Shown: positions 18,090-27,573, counted from the first letter of the stretch. The stretch: 33,676 nucleotides of DNA from Thermoplasmata archaeon (GCA_021161865.1 JAGGZU010000118.1:1-33676), one strand, 5' to 3'. Numbers and translations are program-made. Notes: generated by a model from the sequence alone, not told the origin.

Positions 18090-18180
18090 AATGTTACCAA
18101 AGACAAAAATAGATATAGATAGATATATTAAATAAAATTTATATATTAGTATCCCCAACGTAATTATATAAAAAAGAGGT
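18090..18180. promoter_or_regulatory. A/T-rich divergent promoter region with TATA-like elements
   Basis: 'atagatatagatagatatattaaataaaatttatatatta' and 'taattatataaaaaagaggtg' between two divergently oriented ORFs; typical archaeal TATA composition. Confidence 0.4.
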
Positions 18181-18186
18181 GTAAAC

Positions 18187-18423
18187 ATGAACGTGTTAAC
18201 ATTAACCCTCGGCACAATAATAGTATCGCTCGGCACCCTATATGCCTTCTACACCATGCGCTTGGTAGAAAACGGTAAAATACCAGCTGGGTTCTTCTTT
18301 CAATACATCTCAAGTAAAAAGGATGCAATGAATTTCTGGTTCCTTGCACTGATTAATGGCTTCATCGCATTGACGGTTCTCATCTTCGGCATCTGTCTAT
18401 CAATGCTTTCACTCTCCTTTTAA
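18187..18423 (+). CDS. Small membrane protein of unknown function
   Basis: Two hydrophobic segments (LTLTLGTIIVSLGTLYAFYTM and FWFLALINGFIALTVLIFGICLSMLSLSF); preceded by AGAGGTG. Confidence 0.55.
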   Translation: MNVLTLTLGTIIVSLGTLYAFYTMRLVENGKIPAGFFFQYISSKKDAMNFWFLALINGFIALTVLIFGICLSMLSLSF

Positions 18424-18512
18424 CTGAAAACACAGAGGCAAAAAATCGCTTAGAGTCTTCTTCAGAAAATATCACAATTAAGATATACTCGTTTAAAAAT
18501 AGCCTGTTTGTC

Positions 18513-19529
18513 ATGGAAGAAAAAACCATGGAATCAAGGAACATAAAATTGCTTATTATTTCTCTACTGTTTTCCCTCATTGTAATAGTTGTAGTATTGT
18601 TCTTCACTGTAAACAAAAACACCATATACTACCTTATGCGGGTGCAACCACAGTTTTTTTTACTTGCCATCCTCTTTCAAATACTTGCATGGCTGATCTG
18701 GGGAACACGTATATCCGTTATGGCGAGAATGGTAGAACCTAAAAAGAGGATTAGTGTAAGAGAAGGCTTTAGTATCGTAATAGCAAATCTTTTCCTCGCA
18801 GCAGTTACACCGTCAATGGCTGGAGGTGAACCGGTGAGGATTCATTTACTTGCAAAAAAAGGACTCAGCACAGGATGTGCAACCGCCGTTGTTTTAGGTG
18901 AAAGAGTTTTCGATGCAATATTCATACTTGCAACGGTTCCCTTCGCCCTTACAGTATTCCAGTACCTAATTGACGTAAAAGAGGTGAAGACAGGGTTGAT
19001 AATTGGTATAATCCTTTTTGTGGCAGGTGTATCCTTCTTCCTTTACGCGGTTGCTAGACCAGAGAAATCCAAAAAGATGTTGTCGAGATTGTTTGGAAAA
19101 ATAAAGAAAAAAAAGGTTGGATGGATTGAAAGAATAGAAGAGTTTGTTGACGAATTCCACCGTGGAGGGACGCTGATTTTCAAAAAAAGAAACGTAAAAG
19201 GAATGTTGACAGTTTTTTTGTTAACCGCCACCTCATGGTTTGTGGGTTTCCTTGTCCCCTCGTGCATACTACTTGGTTTAGGACATAAACCTGTTGTCAT
19301 TCAGTCGATAGCTGCCCAGGTGCTGCTGCAGATAATAGTGATGATACCGACAACGCCTGGAAGCAGCGGTGTCGCAGAGCTGGGAGCTTCAGCCTTATTC
19401 AGCAGTTTCGTAAATGTATCCATACTTGGAGTGTTCATAGTCCTGTGGCGGTTTATAACCTACTACCTCAACATAATCATAAGCGGTGTATTCCAGTACA
19501 AGGTGTTGAAATCCGTTGTAAAAAAATAA
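18513..19529 (+). CDS. Lysylphosphatidylglycerol synthase TM / UPF0104 flippase-like integral membrane protein
   Basis: Multi-TM; 'VTPSMAGGEPVRIHLLAKKGLSTGCATAVVLGERVFDAIF' and 'IPTTPGSSGVAELGASALFSSFV', both characteristic of the family. Confidence 0.85.
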   Translation: MEEKTMESRNIKLLIISLLFSLIVIVVVLFFTVNKNTIYYLMRVQPQFFLLAILFQILAWLIWGTRISVMARMVEPKKRISVREGFSIVIANLFLAAVTPSMAGGEPVRIHLLAKKGLSTGCATAVVLGERVFDAIFILATVPFALTVFQYLIDVKEVKTGLIIGIILFVAGVSFFLYAVARPEKSKKMLSRLFGKIKKKKVGWIERIEEFVDEFHRGGTLIFKKRNVKGMLTVFLLTATSWFVGFLVPSCILLGLGHKPVVIQSIAAQVLLQIIVMIPTTPGSSGVAELGASALFSSFVNVSILGVFIVLWRFITYYLNIIISGVFQYKVLKSVVKK

Positions 19530-19531
19530 AT

Positions 19532-19936
19532 CTACTCCACGATAAGCTCCTTAGAGAATCGGTCAGTAGTTGCAAGTAAAAACTCATTGCTCATACTTAA
19601 AGCATTGACTGGACATATCTCGTTACATTGAGCACAAAATGTGCATCTGTTAACATATATCCTTATCTTCTTCTTCTCAGGTATAAACTCAATTGCATTG
19701 GTGGGACAGACCTTTATACAGAGTTGACAGCCTATGCATTTATCCCTATCATAGGTTATCTTTCCACGGAAACCCGGTGGAGTCTCAACGGGCGGATTTA
19801 TCCTCACCTCACCCTTTTTAACAGCCTCCATAAACTTGTTTGGTGACGAGGGGGCATACTTCGCAGGGAAAAGGTTTGTAAAAGGTCTCTTGAAGAGCTG
19901 TTTAAGTAGCTCAGGTATCATCGAAAATCTCATCAT
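19532..19936 (-). CDS. mbhN: Membrane-bound hydrogenase ferredoxin subunit (NuoI-like, 2x[4Fe-4S])
   Basis: CIGCQLCIKVCP and CTFCAQCNEICP; last gene of the mbh operon. Confidence 0.9.
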   Translation of the reverse strand: MMRFSMIPELLKQLFKRPFTNLFPAKYAPSSPNKFMEAVKKGEVRINPPVETPPGFRGKITYDRDKCIGCQLCIKVCPTNAIEFIPEKKKIRIYVNRCTFCAQCNEICPVNALSMSNEFLLATTDRFSKELIVE

Positions 19937-20968
19937 TTACCACCCCAGAGAGATGTGAAACAAAGAGGTTGAGTCAAACATTATCAGCAGCAGCCCAATC
20001 AAACTCATCAACGTGAGTGGTATCCAGTATGTGTAAACTATCTGGTCTATCTTCAACCTTGCCACCGCAACACGTACAAGGCTTACAGCAAATAATATCA
20101 CCAGTAGAAGTTTGATGAAGTAAAACACAACATCCACTACAGGCGCCATAATTCCACCAATACCAAGGATAGTTGAGAGGTTGTAAGGAAAGAATATCGC
20201 CACAATGAGAGAACCCATCACCACGGTTTTAACAGCATCAGCTAGGTAAAACAAACCAAGGTTTCTCCCAGAGTATTCAACAAGTAAACCACCAGCTATC
20301 TCAGTCTCAGCCTCAGGTGCATCAAAGGGCATCTTCGAAATCTCACCAGGGGTAACAAGTAAAAGCACAAGCAACAAAAGTATGAAACCAAGTAAACCAA
20401 CGATACCAACTGTACCCCAGACAGGTTGAGAGAATATGGTCGCTAAAGAAAATGGGTGATCGGCAAAGGTGTTTTTAAGTTGCCAGGCTATGGTTATAAT
20501 GGTTATTGCAAGCGGAAACTCGTAGGACATCATCAACACCATTTCACGTTGTGCACCCACTGTAGCATATGGTGAACCTGATGCGAAACCCCCGATTACC
20601 ATGGCTAAAGAGGGTATTATCAGCAGATAAAGCACCAGTATCAGATCGCCTTCACCAGACAGTATGGGTTGAAAGCCACCTATTGGCAGGTAAAGCAATG
20701 TAGCTATTGACGCTGCAAGAGCTATAATGGGTGCCAAGTTGAATAACCATGGTGTAGCATGCTCTGGAACCACAGTCTCCTTGACAAAAAGTTTAACCAT
20801 ATCCCAGAACGGCTGCCTTATAGGTGGACCGTACCTGGCTTGCATATGCGCAACAAGTTTTCTATCTATACCCTTGTACAGCAAACCAACAAATATACCA
20901 AACACGGCTACACCAATGGTTCCAAGGATCGCCCATAAAACAATCTCCATCGTTTCAACCAAACTCAT
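19937..20968 (-). CDS. mbhM: Membrane-bound hydrogenase subunit M (NuoH-like)
   Basis: Multi-TM; RKLVAHMQARYGPPIRQPFWDMVKLFVKE; 'EISKMPFDAPEAETEIAGGLLVEYSG'. Confidence 0.93.
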   Translation of the reverse strand: MSLVETMEIVLWAILGTIGVAVFGIFVGLLYKGIDRKLVAHMQARYGPPIRQPFWDMVKLFVKETVVPEHATPWLFNLAPIIALAASIATLLYLPIGGFQPILSGEGDLILVLYLLIIPSLAMVIGGFASGSPYATVGAQREMVLMMSYEFPLAITIITIAWQLKNTFADHPFSLATIFSQPVWGTVGIVGLLGFILLLLVLLLVTPGEISKMPFDAPEAETEIAGGLLVEYSGRNLGLFYLADAVKTVVMGSLIVAIFFPYNLSTILGIGGIMAPVVDVVFYFIKLLLVILFAVSLVRVAVARLKIDQIVYTYWIPLTLMSLIGLLLIMFDSTSLFHISLGW

Positions 20969-22182
20969 TGCATCAACCTCCTTGTTTTTTCAACACTGAG
21001 TTTATGTAGATGCTCATGGTCGAGTATATCTACTCTACCTTTTTTAACAACCGTAACCCTGTTGGTGCATGACATACACGGGTCTGTAGATGCTGCAACA
21101 ATCGGTATATCTGCAATCTGTTCACCCATCAGCATCGGTATCCAGGGCATAAGATTATTATACGTTGGCGCTCTGACCTTCCACGTGTAGGGATGCTCTT
21201 CGCCTGTTAGTTTAACGTAATGTATCACCTCTCCCCTTGGTGCCTCAGCACGTCCAACACCTTCACCAACAGCTTTTCTAAGCAAAGCAAGTAGTTTAGC
21301 AGGTTTTGGTTCAGTGACAAGATCGCCAGAGGGCATGTTGTCGATGCATTGCTCTATAATATCAACAGATTGAGCAACCTCAAGCAACCTCACAATGATC
21401 CTATCATACACATCGCCTTTAGCCTCACCTGTTACAGCATCTGGTGTAACCGTTTTTATGTCTAGATCACCGTAGGCAGCATAGGCATGGTCCACTCTAA
21501 CATCCTTTTTAACGCCACTTGCTCTCGCTGTTGGACCGACAGCGCAAAGCTCTAAAGCCTCTTTTTTTGTCAGCACGCCACAGTTTCTGCTTCTCATCCT
21601 AACAGTTTTGTCATCCAGAAAAACGTGTTTAAGTTTGTTAAACATCTCCTTATAGTAGTTAAGCGCCTCTCTTATCTTAGGATACTGCTCCTCGGTTATA
21701 TCCCTTCTAACCCCACCAACTGTAAACATCGCCTTTGTTATCCTGTTGCCTGTGAGGTACTCTATGAGGTCAAGAACCTTTTCTCTGACACGCCATGTAA
21801 GGTAGAGAACGGAATCAAAGCCTATCTCATGTGCCGCAACACCAGCCCACAGCATGTGGGAGTGAATCCTCTCCAGCTCAGCCGTTATCGTTCTAATGTA
21901 CTGCGCTCTCTCAGGAACCTCTATGCCTGCAGCCTCTTCAGTAGCCATGCAAAACGCTATTGGATGACTGATGTTGCAGATACCGCATATCCTCTCAGCT
22001 ATTGGCAGTATCTGCAGAGGATTCTTCTGGGTACCAATCCACTCTATTCCCCTGTGCACATGACCAACCTTGAAATCCACACCTACAATCCTTTCTCCCT
22101 CTATCTCAAACTCAAACATAACAGGTTCCTTGAGTGCGGGATGTATGGGACCTATGGGTATTGAATAGCTCATTTTGCTCAT
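20965..22182 (-). CDS. mbhL: Membrane-bound [NiFe]-hydrogenase large subunit (NuoD-like)
   Basis: N-terminal Ni ligand motif RICGICNISH and C-terminal DPCMSC; 'IPIGPIHPALKEP'. Confidence 0.94.
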   Translation of the reverse strand: MSKMSYSIPIGPIHPALKEPVMFEFEIEGERIVGVDFKVGHVHRGIEWIGTQKNPLQILPIAERICGICNISHPIAFCMATEEAAGIEVPERAQYIRTITAELERIHSHMLWAGVAAHEIGFDSVLYLTWRVREKVLDLIEYLTGNRITKAMFTVGGVRRDITEEQYPKIREALNYYKEMFNKLKHVFLDDKTVRMRSRNCGVLTKKEALELCAVGPTARASGVKKDVRVDHAYAAYGDLDIKTVTPDAVTGEAKGDVYDRIIVRLLEVAQSVDIIEQCIDNMPSGDLVTEPKPAKLLALLRKAVGEGVGRAEAPRGEVIHYVKLTGEEHPYTWKVRAPTYNNLMPWIPMLMGEQIADIPIVAASTDPCMSCTNRVTVVKKGRVDILDHEHLHKLSVEKTRRLMQ

Positions 22183-22712
22183 TTTTTCACCTCATAGAGG
22201 TCTCTCACCATCTTCTGCGGACCCTTTTCATCCTTTCTCCATGGGTATACATCCTCTGGGAAATCATCTGGTAAGAATATCCTTCTACCATCTGGTATAC
22301 CCTCTATCTTTACACCCAACATCTCCTGTTTTTCTCTCTCAGTCACAAGCGCTCCAGGTATAATATCTGTTATCGTGGGAATAACAGGCTTTTCTTTGGG
22401 AAGCTCAACCGATATGTTTATCAGTATTTCTTGTAGGGGGTTGCCGTAGTAGACCGTGAAGTGGTAGATAAGTTCAATGGTTTTACCGAGGTCATTACCT
22501 GATACAACAGCAAGGTGAGGATAATCATAGTTTTTGAGGTGTTTAACGATGTCATGTAAACTCTCCTTATCAGCCTTTAACCACAAGGCTGTTCTTTCCT
22601 TTTTCTTCACCCCCACAGCCCTTCGCTCTATCTTTGCATCCTTGATTTTTGATTTAAAAGCCTGTTTTAAATCCTTCACTAGTTCTTCAGGGGTCAACAG
22701 TTTTTTACTCAT
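22179..22712 (-). CDS. mbhK: Membrane-bound hydrogenase subunit K (NuoC-like, 30 kDa)
   Basis: ELIYHFTVYYGNPLQEILINISVELPKEKPVIPTITDIIPGALVTEREKQEMLGVKIEGIPDGRRIFLPDDFPEDVYPWRKDEKG. Confidence 0.92.
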   Translation of the reverse strand: MSKKLLTPEELVKDLKQAFKSKIKDAKIERRAVGVKKKERTALWLKADKESLHDIVKHLKNYDYPHLAVVSGNDLGKTIELIYHFTVYYGNPLQEILINISVELPKEKPVIPTITDIIPGALVTEREKQEMLGVKIEGIPDGRRIFLPDDFPEDVYPWRKDEKGPQKMVRDLYEVKK

Positions 22713-23140
22713 CTTTTAGCCTCCAGTGTTTCAAGTTTAAGCCATGCCTTCACCACCCCATCTATAATCGCCTCTGGTCTTGGTGGACAACCTGGAACAT
22801 AGACATCTACCGGTATGATAGTATCAACGGGTCCAACCAGGTTGTAGGATGTGTGGAAGGTGTGCCCTGTGCTGCCACAGTTGCCAACGACTATAACAGC
22901 CTTTGGCTCAGGCATCTGTTGATATGCTGTTTTCACTTTTTCAACCATTTGTCTGGTAACTGGACCTGTTATAAGCAATACATCCGCGTGTCTTGGTGAA
23001 CCGACCAGTTTTATGCCAAACCTTTCAACATCATACCTTGGTGTTAAAGCGGCTATGATCTCTATGTCGCAGCCATTGCATGAACCAGTGTTTATGTGGA
23101 AGACCCATAGTGAACGTTTAAAGGATTTTGGAAGAACCAT
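22709..23140 (-). CDS. mbhJ: Membrane-bound [NiFe]-hydrogenase small subunit (NuoB-like)
   Basis: GSCNGCDIEIIAALTPRYD...GPVTRQM...VGNCGSTG...VPGCPPRPEAI proximal cluster ligands. Confidence 0.93.
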   Translation of the reverse strand: MVLPKSFKRSLWVFHINTGSCNGCDIEIIAALTPRYDVERFGIKLVGSPRHADVLLITGPVTRQMVEKVKTAYQQMPEPKAVIVVGNCGSTGHTFHTSYNLVGPVDTIIPVDVYVPGCPPRPEAIIDGVVKAWLKLETLEAKR

Positions 23141-23143
23141 CTC

Positions 23144-23500
23144 TTACATCACCCCCAGAACAACAGCAAAGAAGACAACCATCATAACCAGAAACCAGAG
23201 AACGTAGTCTCTTGTATCGCCTGTGTGCATACTTTTTATTTTATTATAATATCCCTTGAATGCTTCAGTGAAACCCCAGTAAACGTTTCCTCCTTTAACA
23301 TGTAGCTGTTCATCATTTTCAACAACGTTACCAGATAAGAAGGGTTTTGTTTGCCCAGTGTTTTTCTTGTAATCACCTCTACCTAAGCCCCTTATGACGT
23401 AAACGATTAAGAGGGCTATGATGAAAACTATCACCCATATGAGTGGGTTCCAGAAACCACTTCCCGTATCTATTGGAACAAAGGGGTTCATCCTATGCAC
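23144..23500 (-). CDS. mbhI: Membrane-bound hydrogenase subunit I (small membrane protein)
   Basis: 118-aa ORF with two TM segments at the mbhI position between the MnhD-like and NuoB-like subunits. Confidence 0.8.
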   Translation of the reverse strand: MHRMNPFVPIDTGSGFWNPLIWVIVFIIALLIVYVIRGLGRGDYKKNTGQTKPFLSGNVVENDEQLHVKGGNVYWGFTEAFKGYYNKIKSMHTGDTRDYVLWFLVMMVVFFAVVLGVM

Positions 23501-25049
23501 CTCCTAAAATTGCGTTTATATAGTTGGTTGGGTTGCTGAGCGCTGCAACCGCTGGATCGACGATTGTTTGAAGCACGTAACCTGGGAATAAGCCAAAGAT
23601 TATGATGAGTGTGGCGAGTATGGCCATGGCTACAAGCATCCCCTTAGGTACCTCCTTAACATCTCTGAGATGCGGAAGCTCGGGTCCAAGGAAAAGTGAG
23701 TAGAATATTTTGACAAATATCGCCAACAACAGTATGCTTGACAGAATCGCTATTATGGATATAATTGGGTTTAGCTGATAGGTTGACTCGTAAATCAAGA
23801 TTTTTGATGCAAAACCGTTCAGTGGTGGCATACCTGCTACAGCCAGCAACCCTATTAGGAAGAACACCGTTGTGTACTTCATCCTTTTTGCAAGCCCTCC
23901 AAGATTGTTCAAATCCCTCTCCTTAGTAGCGTATATTATGGCTCCAGCTACTAGGAAGAGAAGCCCTATATCAAGGACATCGTTGAATATGTGAAACACT
24001 CCTCCTTTTAAAGCGACGGTTGCAAAGTTTTGTGCACCAGCTGCAAGTGCAGTACCTGCTCCTATAACCATGTAACCTATCTCTCCAACAGCGGCAAAGG
24101 CTATGGTTCTGGTCAAACTTCTTTGAACAAGAGCCATTGTGACACCTATGAATATGGTTAGAAGTCCCAGTCCAACCAGTGTCCACCCAACGGCGGCCAT
24201 GTTGAGCCTAAGCCCTTTGCCATATAACGTGAAACACACCCTTAACACACCATACAGGCTTGCCTGGGTGGCTGCAACAACAGCTATGGTCACAGATGGT
24301 GGCGCCTCACCATAAGCATCTGGTAACCACATGTGCATCGGTGCTATACCAGCCTTCATTGTGAGTGCTGCAAGAAGCAGTACAAGCGCTACCTTGTCTA
24401 TGAAGGTAAACTGTATACTGTTTGCAAGAGCTGCAATATTTAACGCATCATACTGCCCGTATAGGAAACCGATTGCCATGAGTACAAAAAGTGCACCTAT
24501 GGAGCTTATCACAATATACTTAAACGCGGCTTCAAGGGATTCTCCTCTGTCTACCCAAAACGCTATAAGTGCACAGCTTGCAATCGAGGTTATCTCCAGG
24601 AAAACGAAGAAGTTGAAAAGATCGCCGGTGAGCTCCATTCCAACCATTCCAACGGTTACAAGGAGTAGAAGAGTGTAGTATCTATCCAGCCCATCCTCTT
24701 TTTTGAAGAACGATGATGAGTAGACTGTTGCAACAAAGGCTATTGTTAAACTAATCAAAACCATGAAGATACTTAACCCATCTATCTCGAATATTATCCT
24801 CACTGGTATAGACATGGTGCCTGGGTGCGTGAGAGAGGGTAGAGTTGCACCAAACACATATTTCCTTATACCATTGGCATATATGTCCTGTGCCAACAGT
24901 AAAGCAAGAAGTTCTGTTGCTGCAAGGACTATTAAAACAAAGCCGTCTCTTGCACGGCGATGGATTCTGCTTAGCAACGGTGTTATGAACGCAGCAAACA
25001 ATGGGATAGCAATAAGGAGGGCTGGAGAGTGTGTAATTATGCTGTTCAT
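23493..25049 (-). CDS. mbhH: Membrane-bound hydrogenase subunit H (MnhD/NuoN-like antiporter subunit)
   Basis: 518-aa multi-TM; 'MELTGDLFNFFVFLEITSIASCALIAF', 'MKAGIAPMHMWLPDAYGEAPPSVT', 'FHIFNDVLDIGLLFL', 'AGMPPLNGFASK'. Confidence 0.94.
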   Translation of the reverse strand: MNSIITHSPALLIAIPLFAAFITPLLSRIHRRARDGFVLIVLAATELLALLLAQDIYANGIRKYVFGATLPSLTHPGTMSIPVRIIFEIDGLSIFMVLISLTIAFVATVYSSSFFKKEDGLDRYYTLLLLVTVGMVGMELTGDLFNFFVFLEITSIASCALIAFWVDRGESLEAAFKYIVISSIGALFVLMAIGFLYGQYDALNIAALANSIQFTFIDKVALVLLLAALTMKAGIAPMHMWLPDAYGEAPPSVTIAVVAATQASLYGVLRVCFTLYGKGLRLNMAAVGWTLVGLGLLTIFIGVTMALVQRSLTRTIAFAAVGEIGYMVIGAGTALAAGAQNFATVALKGGVFHIFNDVLDIGLLFLVAGAIIYATKERDLNNLGGLAKRMKYTTVFFLIGLLAVAGMPPLNGFASKILIYESTYQLNPIISIIAILSSILLLAIFVKIFYSLFLGPELPHLRDVKEVPKGMLVAMAILATLIIIFGLFPGYVLQTIVDPAVAALSNPTNYINAILGGA

Positions 25050-25405
25050 TCCTTCAACCTCCTTATCTTTGTAACATCAAGTGTTTTATACTGCCTATAA
25101 ATCTGAATAGCCAGGGCAAGCATAAGAGCAAGAACCGCAACACCTATAACGATGCTTGTCAGGGTGAGTGCTTGAGGAATAGGAAGCACAAGCTGACCTG
25201 GTATCTGTCTCTCCTCTGGAAGATTCGTGAATATGGGAGCGACACCTCCAGCCCTGTAACCAAGGGTTACCAGGAAAAGGTTTACTCCGCTTTCAATTAT
25301 CGTTATACCCATAACCATTTTTATGATGTTTCTTTTGAAGACAACAGCATATAAACCAACCATGATTAGAATTATCACCGCGATGTAGGGTATGTTGTAT
25401 ATCAT
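25046..25405 (-). CDS. mbhG: Membrane-bound hydrogenase subunit G (MnhC/NuoK-like)
   Basis: GLYAVVFKRNIIKMVMGITIIESGVNLFLVTLGYR...DPxP-region-like 'LVLPIPQALTLTSIVIGVAVLALMLALAIQIYRQY'. Confidence 0.92.
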   Translation of the reverse strand: MIYNIPYIAVIILIMVGLYAVVFKRNIIKMVMGITIIESGVNLFLVTLGYRAGGVAPIFTNLPEERQIPGQLVLPIPQALTLTSIVIGVAVLALMLALAIQIYRQYKTLDVTKIRRLKE

Positions 25406-25881
25406 TTGCTTCTACCTCCTTTTTTCCTGGTTGCAATTGCAAGGATTAAAACTATCGCAAATAAACCAGCTATAACCTTTGTACCGACGGCGAGGTTCAT
25501 AAGAGGTAATAACCCACCACTGCTGAGGTAGCCAGGGTTTGAACCATAGGGAGGTATCCTTCCAAACAAAAATTTGGTTCCAGCAAGACTGTTGTAGAAG
25601 AAGGTGGTTGCTATACCAACAAACGCTAGTGAGATAAAACCGAGTGCACCTATGCTTTCAAGCAGTGAAAGCTGACTTTCTTTAACCCTTTTGGCTATAG
25701 CATCTGAGCCGAAGGCTACAACAAGTAGTGCACATCCTGATGCAACTATAGCTCCTCCTTGGAAGCCTCCACCAGGGGTTAGATGACCGTGGAGTATAAC
25801 GTATAAACCGTAGATTGTTACAAATGGAAACATGACCGATGAAACCGTTTTTATGATTTTTGATGTCTCATCCATGAGCAT
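25402..25881 (-). CDS. mbhF: Membrane-bound hydrogenase subunit F (MnhB-like)
   Basis: PFVTIYGLYVILHGHLTPGGGFQGGAIVASGCALLVVAFG, typical of MnhB. Confidence 0.93.
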   Translation of the reverse strand: MLMDETSKIIKTVSSVMFPFVTIYGLYVILHGHLTPGGGFQGGAIVASGCALLVVAFGSDAIAKRVKESQLSLLESIGALGFISLAFVGIATTFFYNSLAGTKFLFGRIPPYGSNPGYLSSGGLLPLMNLAVGTKVIAGLFAIVLILAIATRKKGGRSK

Positions 25882-26155
25882 ACCTCCTTAAGATCAGTAT
25901 TACACCTGCAACCGCAGTAAACAGCACGGTTGCCTCTCCAAGGGTATCGAATCCTCTGTAGTCAAACACCACACTTGTTACAGCGTTGTTTGCACCTGTT
26001 TCATTCTGGGCGTGGGTTATGATGTAGTCATCCATCTCAGGGTTAACTGGTTCACCGAAGGGCCTAATCATGTTCGCCAGCGGTAGAACGCTCATTATCA
26101 TGAATGAACCCAGCAGCACCAACGCGATTAAAGCAACAGCGTCTCGACTCCTCAT
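25868..26155 (-). CDS. mbhE: Membrane-bound hydrogenase subunit E
   Basis: 95-aa ORF; 'VVFDYRGFDTLGEATVLFTAVAGVILILRR', typical of the MbhE/MnhA C-terminal-like subunit. Confidence 0.9.
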   Translation of the reverse strand: MRSRDAVALIALVLLGSFMIMSVLPLANMIRPFGEPVNPEMDDYIITHAQNETGANNAVTSVVFDYRGFDTLGEATVLFTAVAGVILILRRYAHG

Positions 26156-26403
26156 TTTTCATCCTCCATACGTTTTGTTGCTTTAATAGAAAAGATTAGT
26201 ATAGCTGTTGTTAAACAAGCACCTACTCCTGCCTCCGCTATCGCCACGTCAGGTGCCTGCAGAATGTAAAACTCCATTGAGAGAAGCAGGCTCATCGCAG
26301 CAAGAGCTATTGTCGCTGAAAGTAAATCACGGAAGTAAACAGCGACTATTGCTGCGGCAACCGTTAGAATTGGAACCACGATTTGAAGAACCTCAAACAT
26401 CAT
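26152..26403 (-). CDS. mbhD: Membrane-bound hydrogenase subunit D
   Basis: 'RDLLSATIALAAMSLLLSMEFYILQAPDVAIAEAGVGACLTTAILIFSIKATKR', DUF4040/MnhA C-terminal-like. Confidence 0.9.
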   Translation of the reverse strand: MMFEVLQIVVPILTVAAAIVAVYFRDLLSATIALAAMSLLLSMEFYILQAPDVAIAEAGVGACLTTAILIFSIKATKRMEDEK

Positions 26404-26795
26404 TTTTTCGCCTCCTTTGCCTTCTTTGTTTTTTCTTTGGTTGTATCTTCTTTGAGGTCATCGACAACCGCATTAACCGGTAGAACACCGCTTTTGTGCG
26501 CCGCTCTAGCTATAGCATGTGCACCTGTTGGGTTTGTCACAAGTATTGCTATTAACGCGATGAAAACGTGTAACGGCATTATAGAGGAGCCTGCCACTGG
26601 ATGAAGGTACCATTCTTTTAAACCGTATACTATGACTGCACCGGTTAGAAACATGGATCCAAAGGTTGTACATTTTGTTCCAGCATGTAAACGTGTGTAC
26701 ACATCTGGGAAACGTAGTAAACCTATCGAACCAAGGAGGTTAAAGAAGATACCTATCGCAAGCATTGTGTAGATGATTATTGTCACTACCATCAC
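26400..26795 (-). CDS. mbhC: Membrane-bound hydrogenase subunit C (MnhG-like)
   Basis: 'GIFFNLLGSIGLLRFPDVYTRLHAGTKCTTFGSMFLTGAVIVYG', typical of MnhG, with a charged C-terminal tail. Confidence 0.92.
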   Translation of the reverse strand: MMVVTIIIYTMLAIGIFFNLLGSIGLLRFPDVYTRLHAGTKCTTFGSMFLTGAVIVYGLKEWYLHPVAGSSIMPLHVFIALIAILVTNPTGAHAIARAAHKSGVLPVNAVVDDLKEDTTKEKTKKAKEAKK

Positions 26796-27052
26796 ATCCT
26801 CCCTCCCTCAAGGTATTTTGCAACCAGCATGGTGGTGACAAAGGAGAGTAACGCGTAGACTATGGCTACATCAATGTATATGCTTTCTTTGAAGGCTGCA
26901 CCGAACAGTATCATACCAACGATAACCAGGGTGTTTATGGTATCGAGCCCAACGATTCTATCAGGTATTGTTGGTCCAATTATCAGCCTTATAAAGGCGA
27001 GCGCTATGGAGATCAGAATAACAGCAGCCGATATGATAAAAACCTCTATCAT
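26792..27052 (-). CDS. mbhB: Membrane-bound hydrogenase subunit B (MnhF-like)
   Basis: MIEVFIISAAVILISIALAFIRLIIGPTIPDRIVGLDTINTLVIVGMILFG; internal ATG at 27052 gives a 4-nt ATGA overlap with mbhA (the ORF track starts at 27091). Confidence 0.9.
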   Translation of the reverse strand: MIEVFIISAAVILISIALAFIRLIIGPTIPDRIVGLDTINTLVIVGMILFGAAFKESIYIDVAIVYALLSFVTTMLVAKYLEGGRM

Positions 27053-27573
27053 TCTGCAATCCTCCTTATCCATTTCGGAAAACCGTTGCATACGTATGAT
27101 GGGTCCCTTGGCTTCTTTTTGAGTGCCTCATCCTTCACGTTTATCCAGTGTATATACAGGTCGTTGGTTTCGTTGTTTATGTCAACACTGAGTGTTCCAG
27201 GTGTTAATGTTATCGAGTTTGCTAACATTGTTATGCCAAGGTCTGTTTTTAAACCAGGTGATATTTTTACGATACCTGGACGTATTTTTCCAGTTATCAC
27301 CCGGTAAGCAACGTCTAGGTTTGCCTTCGCCATAGCTATAAAAAATGGTCCTATTAAGTATACAAGACCTCTAAACCAACGAATCGGGTTGAGCATCCTG
27401 TAACTGTTTTTTATGAAGATTTTCCTTGCGATGAAACCGACTATTAGCGCCAGTATTATACCAAAAATTATCTCCGATGCGCTCCACATCCATAGGTCTC
27501 CGCTTCCTGTTGTAAGCAGGAGGTAGGTGACAAAACTCACTACTGACGTGACTGCAAATGCCTTCATAACCAT
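27049..27573 (-). CDS. mbhA: Membrane-bound hydrogenase subunit A (MnhE-like)
   Basis: 'RWFRGLVYLIGPFFIAMAKANLDVAYRVITGKIRPGIVKISPGLKTDLGITMLANSITLTPGTLSVDI', typical of MnhE. Confidence 0.93.
   Translation of the reverse strand: MVMKAFAVTSVVSFVTYLLLTTGSGDLWMWSASEIIFGIILALIVGFIARKIFIKNSYRMLNPIRWFRGLVYLIGPFFIAMAKANLDVAYRVITGKIRPGIVKISPGLKTDLGITMLANSITLTPGTLSVDINNETNDLYIHWINVKDEALKKKPRDPSYVCNGFPKWIRRIAE

Noticed and set aside
19532-27573. Possibility that the operon encodes Mbs/Mbx or a Complex I-like enzyme rather than a hydrogenase
   Set aside because: Both Ni-ligand CxxC motifs are present in the large subunit, there is a single MnhD-like subunit, and gene order matches mbhA-N.
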